In this document: piece by piece, positions 58,087 to 64,000 of the stretch
Layout of the letters: the number at the start of each line of letters is the position of its first letter
Numbering within the stretch: position 1 is the first letter of the stretch
Origin: Nitrincola salilacus
GTDB taxonomy: Bacteria > Pseudomonadota > Gammaproteobacteria > Pseudomonadales > Balneatricaceae
DNA: 64,000 nucleotides
Direction: 5' to 3'
Assembly: GCF_046271865.1 (NCBI RefSeq)
Contig: NZ_CP176580.1
Span: 4,030,001-4,094,000 of the forward strand
Program-made: the position numbers and the translations under genes
Notes under the pieces: generated by a model
The model's input: only the letters and a program-made list of their open reading frames with translations
The model's database searches: none
Told to the model about the DNA's origin: nothing

Positions 58087-59616
58087 ATGTTAACAAAACT
58101 GATTGAATCACTGCAGGATCCATCAAGGTTTCCACACCCATGTGAGACCATCAAGGTCATAGAAACCCATATCTCCTGGCTGATTCTGACGGGCCATTAT
58201 GCCTATAAAATCAAGAAACCGGTAAACTTTGGTTTCCTGGATTTCACTACTCTGGAGCAGAGGCGTTTCTGCTGCGAAGAGGAGTTGCGCCTGAATCAGC
58301 GTTTATCGCCTGATATCTATCTGGAACTGGTCCCCATCAGCGGCACACATGATAACCCGAGCCTGGGCGATGACTCAGCTCCGATCGAATATGCCGTCAA
58401 AATGAATCAGTTCGATCCGCGCCAGCGCCTGGATCAGATGCTCAAGCGCAACCTGTTTGAAGCCCGCTGGATTGATATGCTGGCAGAGCAGATCGCTGAT
58501 TTTCATCAGCGCATCCCGATTGTCGCATTGAACAGCCCCTGGGGCGAACCAGAGGCGATATGGGATGCCGTTTCCGAAAACTATCAGCATATCTGCAAAG
58601 TCATTGACGATCCGAGTACTCTCACACTGCTTCAACGACTTCTTCAGACAACAGCACAGCACTTTCGTGCCCTGGAGAAGATGATTCGCAAACGCAAACG
58701 CTCCGGTCATGTACGCGAATGCCATGGTGATCTGCATCTGGCGAATATCACGCTTTTTCATGATGAGTTGCGACTGTTTGATTGCATTGAGTTCAATCTG
58801 CAGTTCCGCTGGATCGACAAATTGTCCGATCTATCCTTTCTGCTGATGGATCTCGAAGCCAACAATCAGCCTCGCTGGGCAAACCGCTTTCTTAATCGCT
58901 ATCTTGAACTCACTGGCGACTACGAAGGTGTTTCCCTGCTCAGATTCTACAAATCCTATCGCTCCATGGTCAGAGCCAAGGTTGCAGTATTGGGTCAAGA
59001 GCATGATCTGGAAACGTTTCATCACTACCTCAATCTGACTGCCAGCTTCCACAAGCAACCCCCACCCGTGCTGTTTTTGATGCACGGCGTATCCGGCAGC
59101 GGGAAAAGCTATCTCAGTGAAAAGCTGGTTGAAGCGATTGGTGCCATCCGCATCCGTTCGGATAACGAGCGCAAACGTTTGCATCGCGCATTAAGCCTCA
59201 ATGGCGAAGACCTTGAGCTGTATGGTGCAGATATGAACACACGCACGCTGCATCACTTGCAGGACACCACCAAGCTGCTGCTCAAATCAGGGCAGACGGT
59301 CGTTGTCGATGCCACATTGATCCGCCAACGTACCCGGACCGGCTATATCAAACTGGCTGAGCAGCTTAATGTACCGGTCCGCATCATCAGTTGCAGTTGC
59401 CAGCAACATCTGATCGAAGCGCGTCTGGCACTGCGTAATGCCGAAGGCAAGGATCCGTCTGATGCCGATGTGGGCGTGATGCGGCAGCAACTGTCCAGCC
59501 AGCAGCCTCTGACTGCCAGTGAGCAGATGCTGACGTTGCATGTGGATACTCAGGATGATGAGGCGATAGATCAGCTGTTGTCTCAGTTGCGGGCACAGAA
59601 CCTGGTGGAGACCTGA
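58087..59616 (+). CDS. Bifunctional APH-like kinase / P-loop ATPase protein
   Basis: 509 residues. N-terminal half: aminoglycoside-phosphotransferase-like fold with HGDLHLANITLFHDELRLFDCIEFN (in part; Asp and Asn of the kinase site). C-terminal half: P-loop kinase GVSGSGKSYLSEKLVE and DATLIRQRTR (AAA_33-like). Fused proteins of this type are widespread in proteobacteria; the substrate is not known and resistance should not be inferred. One base before the Rieske gene. Confidence 0.88.
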   Translation: MLTKLIESLQDPSRFPHPCETIKVIETHISWLILTGHYAYKIKKPVNFGFLDFTTLEQRRFCCEEELRLNQRLSPDIYLELVPISGTHDNPSLGDDSAPIEYAVKMNQFDPRQRLDQMLKRNLFEARWIDMLAEQIADFHQRIPIVALNSPWGEPEAIWDAVSENYQHICKVIDDPSTLTLLQRLLQTTAQHFRALEKMIRKRKRSGHVRECHGDLHLANITLFHDELRLFDCIEFNLQFRWIDKLSDLSFLLMDLEANNQPRWANRFLNRYLELTGDYEGVSLLRFYKSYRSMVRAKVAVLGQEHDLETFHHYLNLTASFHKQPPPVLFLMHGVSGSGKSYLSEKLVEAIGAIRIRSDNERKRLHRALSLNGEDLELYGADMNTRTLHHLQDTTKLLLKSGQTVVVDATLIRQRTRTGYIKLAEQLNVPVRIISCSCQQHLIEARLALRNAEGKDPSDADVGVMRQQLSSQQPLTASEQMLTLHVDTQDDEAIDQLLSQLRAQNLVET

Positions 59617-59617
59617 T

Positions 59618-59944
59618 ATGCTGCTGTGCACACTTGATCAACTCCCTGAGCGGGAATCACGCGGTTTTGAGCTGGAACAGATGGCCGTTTTTGCCATCCG
59701 CTGCGAAGACCGGGTATATGTCTATCGCAACTCCTGCCCCCATCGCGGCATCAGGCTGGAGTGGCAACCCGATCAGTTCCTCGATCATGAACGCCAGTTC
59801 ATTCAGTGCGCCACCCATGGCGCACTCTTCAAACTGGAAACGGGCGTATGCATTGCTGGCCCCTGTCCCGGAGAGACACTTGAACAGATCCCGTGCCGCA
59901 TAGAGGATAACAAGGTGTATCTGCAGCTTGCTCTTCAGAACTGA
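59618..59944 (+). CDS. Rieske 2Fe-2S protein
   Basis: 108 residues with the complete Rieske ligands: CPHRG and CATHGA (C-x-H ... C-x2-H). Small, single-domain, as in ferredoxin-like Rieske proteins. Translationally linked to the kinase gene. Electron-transfer partner not visible nearby. Confidence 0.92.
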   Translation: MLLCTLDQLPERESRGFELEQMAVFAIRCEDRVYVYRNSCPHRGIRLEWQPDQFLDHERQFIQCATHGALFKLETGVCIAGPCPGETLEQIPCRIEDNKVYLQLALQN

Positions 59945-60006
59945 AACTTCAGCCGCACCTCGTACGACACACGTTGATCATCAAAAGCCCTGATCGTTAA
60001 AAGCAC

Positions 60007-61176
60007 TTACCCGCCACGCTCAATGCGCCGTTTCAACCTGGCAAGCGCCATTTCGATCCGCTCGATAGTTGTGGTGTAGGAGAAGCGCACGAACTTGTGA
60101 GCCTGGTGATTGCCAAAATCAGCACCAGGGGTCACCGCGATGAAATCCTCTTCAAGCAGCGACCAGCAATACTCAAAACTGTTATCAGTCAGGTGCGAAG
60201 CATCCGCATAGACATAAAAAGCGCCTTCTGGCATCGCAGGAATAACAAAGCCCAACTCCCGCAACCCTCCGACCAGCAGGTCACGACGCTTGCCGAACTC
60301 CACCCTGCGCGCTTCCAGAATAGCCAGCGTCTCCGGCTCAAAGGCGGCAAGCGCGGCGTACTGCGCCAGGGTAGAGGGTGAAATAAACAGGTTCTGAGCC
60401 AGCTTTTCCAGCTCAGGAACAGCCATCTCGGGCGCGACAATCCAGCCCAGGCGCCATCCGGTCATACCAAAGTATTTTGAAAAGCTGTTGATGACAAACG
60501 CATGATCATCCGTTGCCAGCACCGTCTGGGCATCCACACCATAGGTCAGCCCATGATAAAGTTCATCGACGATCAAGGCTCCCTTTCTGGCTCGAACCAC
60601 GGCAGATATCTGCTGCATCTGTTCAGGTGACACCAGCGTGCCTGTCGGATTGGACGGCGACGCCAGCAGCACGCCTGCCGTGTTCGACTGCCAGTTATGT
60701 TCGATCAACTCAGGCGTCAGCTGGAAATTGTCCTCGGCCGTCGCTGGAACCTGTAAGCCACGCGCTTCCAGCAGACGCAAAAACTGTCGATTACAGGGGT
60801 AGCCCGGATCTGCCATCATGATGTTCTGCCCCATGTCAGCCAGCAGCGCAAAAATCAGCAGCAGTGCACCAGATGCGCCAGCCGTGACAATCACTCGCTC
60901 AGCAGGGATGCTCAGGCCATATCGGGTCATGTAGAAGGCAGCAATCGCCTGACGCAGCTCTGGGATACCGGCTGCCGGCGTATACTGCGTCAGCCCCTTA
61001 TCAAGGGCGACATGTGCCGCACGCACGATCGGTTCTGCCGTGGTGAAGTCCGGTTCCCCCACCTCCAGATGGATCACATCCTGCCCCAGAGACTCCAGCT
61101 CTCTGGCTCGTTTCAACAGATCCATCACCTTGAATGACTCTATATCATGCGCCCTTTGTGCCCATCTCGCCTGCAT
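60007..61176 (-). CDS. PLP-dependent aminotransferase, class I
   Basis: 389 residues from ATG 61176 (GGGGCGG upstream). Motifs: VGEPDFTTAEPIV, VTAGASGALLLIFALLADMG, SPSNPTGTLVSPEQMQ, IVDELYHGLTYG and FSKYFGMTGWRLGW with the PLP lysine. Family aspartate/aromatic aminotransferase-like (Fold type I); exact amino acid not decidable. Convergent with the Rieske gene. Confidence 0.9.
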   Translation of the reverse strand: MQARWAQRAHDIESFKVMDLLKRARELESLGQDVIHLEVGEPDFTTAEPIVRAAHVALDKGLTQYTPAAGIPELRQAIAAFYMTRYGLSIPAERVIVTAGASGALLLIFALLADMGQNIMMADPGYPCNRQFLRLLEARGLQVPATAEDNFQLTPELIEHNWQSNTAGVLLASPSNPTGTLVSPEQMQQISAVVRARKGALIVDELYHGLTYGVDAQTVLATDDHAFVINSFSKYFGMTGWRLGWIVAPEMAVPELEKLAQNLFISPSTLAQYAALAAFEPETLAILEARRVEFGKRRDLLVGGLRELGFVIPAMPEGAFYVYADASHLTDNSFEYCWSLLEEDFIAVTPGADFGNHQAHKFVRFSYTTTIERIEMALARLKRRIERGG

Positions 61177-61323
61177 AACCGCCCCAGTTAATATGTTGAT
61201 CCACATCAACGGGATTATACAGAAATGTTGCGCCAGGACGTGTGCTCCATAATACTTATCTGATGCTTTTATGACATCAGGACTGGCCTATTGGCTCAGC
61301 TTCTGGTAATTTCACCGCGCTTT

Positions 61324-61354
61324 TACTGTTCCTGGTACAGTACTGGGTACAGTA
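61324..61354. promoter_or_regulatory. Operator-like cluster of three TACTGTACC-type boxes upstream of dksA
   Basis: Two direct copies of GGTACAGTA (61334-61342, 61346-61354, 12 bp apart) and one inverted near-copy (TACTGTTCC, 61324-61332). The outer pair also makes a hairpin with TTTTACTGT arms (61321 to 61357). It lies in the 250-bp gap between the aminotransferase and dksA starts, so a dimeric regulator could act on either. Confidence 0.5.
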
Positions 61355-61426
61355 AAATGTGAAGCCAGAATATAGTTGCTGCCAGACTGGCACTATCATC
61401 TCCTTGAAATGACGTGAGGCTGCGCC

Positions 61427-61858
61427 ATGCCAAATACAAATAACTCTCCGCTGACTGCTCCACAACCTTATCAGGCTGAGCAGGGCGAAGTTTACATGAA
61501 CAATGCCCAGAAGCAGCATTTCAGAGAGATACTGCTGGCCTGGAAACAGGAGTTGATGGAAGAGGTCGACAGCACCATTCTGCACCTGAAAGAAGAGGCG
61601 ACCAACTTTGCAGATCCCAGTGATCGCGCCAGCCAGGAGGAGGAGTTCAGTCTTGAACTGCGCACCCGTGACCGCGAACGCAAACTGATCCGCAAAATTG
61701 ATGAAGCACTGGACCGTGTTGATGACGATGACTATGGCTACTGCGAAGCATGCGGAGTCGAAATCGGTATTCGTCGCCTGGAAGCACGTCCGACTGCGAC
61801 TTTGTGCATCGATTGCAAAACCCTGGCTGAAATCAAGGAACGCCAACTCGGCGGTTGA
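61427..61858 (+). CDS. dksA: RNA polymerase-binding transcription factor DksA
   Basis: ppGpp cofactor binding the RNAP secondary channel. 143 residues: coiled coil with AxxEEEFSLELRTRDRERKLIRK (DPSDRASQEEEF tip region) and the zinc finger CEACGVEIG...LCIDC with four cysteines. Partner of relA in the same window. Same start as E. coli DksA in outline; GAGG precedes the ATG. Confidence 0.97.
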   Translation: MPNTNNSPLTAPQPYQAEQGEVYMNNAQKQHFREILLAWKQELMEEVDSTILHLKEEATNFADPSDRASQEEEFSLELRTRDRERKLIRKIDEALDRVDDDDYGYCEACGVEIGIRRLEARPTATLCIDCKTLAEIKERQLGG

Positions 61859-61885
61859 TTGAACAGCCGTTGATAAGGTGCCGAC

Positions 61886-62782
61886 TTGAGTACTGCCGCA
61901 GGTTATACCGGCCGGTTTGCTCCCTCTCCAACCGGCCCTTTGCATTTCGGATCCTTGCTGGCCGCACTGGCCAGTTATCTTGATGCTCGCGCCCTGAAGG
62001 GGCGCTGGCTGATCAGAATAGAAGACCTTGATCCTCCCCGCGAACAACCCGGCGCCAGTGACCTGATATTACGCACGCTGGATCATTTCGGTCTGCACTG
62101 GGATGGTGAAGTGGTTTATCAGAGCCAGCGTCTTGAGCTCTATGCAGAACTGCTGCAACGACTGATCGATCAAGGCCTCGCCTACCGCTGCCGATGCAGT
62201 CGCAGTGACCTGAAGCTGCGCGATGCACTCTACAGCTATGATGGCCACTGCCGTATCCACCCACCAGACGCAGAGGCTCAATGCGCTATACGCGCACTCT
62301 GCTCAGAGCAGACCGTAACGTTTGAAGATCTGATTCAAGACAGGCAGATCTGGCAGCATGAAGACGGGCGTGACGACTTCATTATATTCAGGCGTGACGG
62401 CCTCTTCGCCTATCAACTGGCAGTCGTGGCAGATGATCACGCACAGGGCGTGACCCGTGTCATTCGCGGCAGCGACCTGTTGGACGAGACCTTCCGCCAG
62501 TTGCAACTGCAACAGCATCTGGCCTACCCAACACCAGAATACGGCCACATCCCGATTCTGCTTAACAAATTGGGACAGAAACTCAGCAAACAGAATCTGG
62601 CACCGGCACTGAACACCGACAAAGCCGTCAAGCAGCTCTGGGAAGCACTTCATCTGCTGGGACAGAATCCGACCCCATCCCTGCAGCGTGCCAGCAATCG
62701 CGAACTGCTGGACTGGGCCGTCACGCACTGGCAGAGGGATCACATACCTCGTACACTGGCCATTCGTTCATCGGGGAGCTGA
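61886..62782 (+). CDS. gluQ: Glutamyl-Q tRNA(Asp) synthetase
   Basis: Attaches glutamate to queuosine of tRNA-Asp. 298 residues from TTG 61886 (AAGG upstream): GRFAPSPTGPLHFGSLLAAL (HIGH-like) and KLGQKLSKQNLAP (KLSK); it lacks the anticodon-binding domain of GltX. dksA-gluQ is the usual linkage. Confidence 0.96.
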   Translation: MSTAAGYTGRFAPSPTGPLHFGSLLAALASYLDARALKGRWLIRIEDLDPPREQPGASDLILRTLDHFGLHWDGEVVYQSQRLELYAELLQRLIDQGLAYRCRCSRSDLKLRDALYSYDGHCRIHPPDAEAQCAIRALCSEQTVTFEDLIQDRQIWQHEDGRDDFIIFRRDGLFAYQLAVVADDHAQGVTRVIRGSDLLDETFRQLQLQQHLAYPTPEYGHIPILLNKLGQKLSKQNLAPALNTDKAVKQLWEALHLLGQNPTPSLQRASNRELLDWAVTHWQRDHIPRTLAIRSSGS

Positions 62783-62784
62783 AC

Positions 62785-62961
62785 ATGTATCTTTACCGAG
62801 GACTACTGCTGCTCATTCTGGCAACACTGGTCATTCTACCAGCTCTGGTGGACTACTGGCTGTACTTGCCTGGTTCATGGCTGAGACCCTTCATCATCTG
62901 GCTGGCCATTATTGCCGTTACCGCTTTCATCACCACCATCGTCAGACGCAGGCACACATGA
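62785..62961 (+). CDS. cbrX: Small membrane protein between gluQ and cbrA (cbrX position)
   Basis: 58 residues: MYLYRGLLLLILATLVILPA, then VDYWLYLPGSWLRPF, then a second TM segment (IIWLAIIAVTAFITTIV) and RRRHT. It starts two bases after gluQ with GGGGAG upstream and its stop overlaps the cbrA ATG (ATGA), so translational coupling is clear. Pseudomonas has a small membrane-protein gene, cbrX, in this place; the name rests on position and build. Confidence 0.82.
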   Translation: MYLYRGLLLLILATLVILPALVDYWLYLPGSWLRPFIIWLAIIAVTAFITTIVRRRHT

Positions 62962-64000
62962 GCCTTGATATCTCCACACTACTTCTGATCAGCATCGGTT
63001 ATCTGCTGTGCCTGTTTGCGATTGCCTACCTGACAGAACAAAACCTGCTTCCTCAGAAACTTATTCAGCACCCTCTGCTGCACACGCTCGCACTGGGTGT
63101 TTACGCCAGCGCCTGGACCTTTTATGGTGCCTTCGGTGTAGCTGCAGAGTTCGGCTACACCTACCTGCTTTCCTATCTCGGCGCAACGGCGGCATTTTTA
63201 CTCTCACCACTGATTCTGATTCCGATACTGCGCATCACACACAGCTACCAACTCAGCTCACTCGCTGATCTATTTGCCTTTCGCTTTCGCAGCGGCGGAG
63301 TCGGCACCCTGACCACTGTTCTGATGCTGATCGCCACTTTGCCACTGCTTGCGATTCAGATTCAGGCGGTCACCGACTCGGTCCACATGTTCAATGACAG
63401 TGTCTCCGCCAACCGCATCGCCATCATCTTCTGCGGCATCATCTCGCTCTTTGCGATACTGTTCGGCGCACGCCACCCCTCCCTGCGCAGTAAACACAGG
63501 GGGTTAATGGTCGCCATCGCTCTGGAGTCTCTGGTCAAGCTGATCGCCCTGCTCGCAGTCGCCTTCTATGCCTACTTCATTGTACTGGGAGGCCCGAGCG
63601 GACTGAGTGAGTGGCTGACACTGAATCCAGATGTATTGCAAAGCATGCAGCAGCAACCCAAAAGCAGCAGTTGGCGTACGTTACTGCTGACCTTTTTTGC
63701 TGCCACCCTGGTGATGCCACACATGTTCTACATGGCGTTCAGCGAGAATGCGTCGGAACGAAGTCTCTACACCGCCACATGGTTGCTGCCACTGTTTCTG
63801 ATGCTGCTGGCCCTGACCGTGCCACCCATTCTATGGGCTGGCATTAAACTCGGCGTGATCGACAGTCCTGAATATGTGGTACTGATGCTGGGACAGGCTG
63901 TCGGCCTCAACTGGCTGAGCGTCATCGCCTTCATCGGTGGCCTATCAGCGGCCAGTGGCGTGATCATTGTGGCAACTGTTGCACTGTCCTCCATGCTGCA
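62958..64000 (+). CDS. cbrA: CbrA sensor histidine kinase, N-terminal membrane part (cut by window edge)
   Basis: Open to the window edge, 347 codons visible, starting at ATG 62958 inside the cbrX stop. A sodium:solute-symporter-like (SLC5) N-terminal domain with many TM segments (TLLLISIGYLLCLFAIAYLTE in part, TFYGAFGVAAEFGYTYLLSY in part, HRGLMVAIALESLVKL). CbrA couples this to a cytoplasmic PAS-HisKA part beyond the window; with CbrB it controls carbon/nitrogen use in Pseudomonas. Confidence 0.88.
   Translation, partial: MSLDISTLLLISIGYLLCLFAIAYLTEQNLLPQKLIQHPLLHTLALGVYASAWTFYGAFGVAAEFGYTYLLSYLGATAAFLLSPLILIPILRITHSYQLSSLADLFAFRFRSGGVGTLTTVLMLIATLPLLAIQIQAVTDSVHMFNDSVSANRIAIIFCGIISLFAILFGARHPSLRSKHRGLMVAIALESLVKLIALLAVAFYAYFIVLGGPSGLSEWLTLNPDVLQSMQQQPKSSSWRTLLLTFFAATLVMPHMFYMAFSENASERSLYTATWLLPLFLMLLALTVPPILWAGIKLGVIDSPEYVVLMLGQAVGLNWLSVIAFIGGLSAASGVIIVATVALSSML

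Noticed and set aside
58087..59616. Aminoglycoside resistance gene
   Set aside because: The APH-like half belongs to a fused family of unknown substrate common in chromosomes; nothing points to resistance.
61277..62047. 256-codon minus-strand frame over dksA
   Set aside because: Shadow of dksA and gluQ; dksA is certain.

Overview
The window is a 64 kb chromosomal segment from a gammaproteobacterium of the Pseudomonadales/Oceanospirillales type, most likely a marine or brackish relative of Marinobacterium, Nitrincola or Neptunomonas. I infer this from gene order and protein sequence, not from a database search. Diagnostic blocks are rpoE-rseA-rseC-mucD-lepA-lepB-(DUF4845)-rnc-era-recO-pdxJ-acpS, relA-mazG with cysM nearby, and dksA-gluQ-cbrX-cbrA, all familiar from Pseudomonas and its relatives. 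No phage, insertion sequence, integrase or CRISPR array was seen.

Layout. 0-6.3 kb: accessory envelope genes (an exported protein cut by the window edge, a secreted protein with a proline-rich repeat tail, a lipoprotein, a TonB-dependent siderophore receptor behind a Fur-box-like site), then rlmB. 6.4-12.7 kb: a multi-sensor diguanylate cyclase, an Old-Yellow-Enzyme/dienoyl-CoA-reductase-type demethylase candidate divergent from a TetR regulator with a 41-bp palindromic operator between them, and chaC. 12.8-16.4 kb: adk and ppc. 16.6-24.7 kb: the most interesting accessory locus. A DmdA/GcvT-type tetrahydrofolate-dependent demethylase, a MetF-like reductase, folD, purU, an OsmC-like protein, an atypical crotonase and an acyl-CoA ligase lie on one strand, with a divergent Lrp/AsnC regulator. 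Two copies of a 133-bp element (99 of 133 positions identical, no gaps) sit in front of the demethylase and in front of purU, each carrying the same Lrp-like palindrome region. Together the genes could take a methyl group from a methylated substrate (DMSP, a betaine or similar) as 5-methyl-THF and oxidise it through methylene- and formyl-THF to formate.

24.7-39.1 kb: housekeeping on the minus strand (mazG, relA, cysM, acpS, pdxJ, recO, era, rnc, DUF4845, lepB, lepA, mucD, rseC, rseA, rpoE), much of it coupled by 4-base overlaps. The anti-sigma gene here is an RseA-like protein carrying a C-terminal MucB/RseB domain, and no separate rseB lies in the cluster. 39.3-41.6 kb: nadB, ygfX, sdhE. 41.7-47.4 kb: a complete rRNA operon (16S, tRNA-Ile, tRNA-Ala, 23S, 5S) on the minus strand with tandem promoters, boxA sites, a terminator and an unusual long hairpin between the two tRNAs.

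47.5-64 kb: tyrS, an M23 peptidase, anmK, erpA, argC, thiE, hemL, a membrane protein, a TPR lipoprotein with mrcB (PBP1b), an APH/P-loop kinase, a Rieske protein, an aminotransferase, dksA, gluQ, a 58-residue membrane protein matching cbrX in position, and the start of cbrA, which runs off the end.
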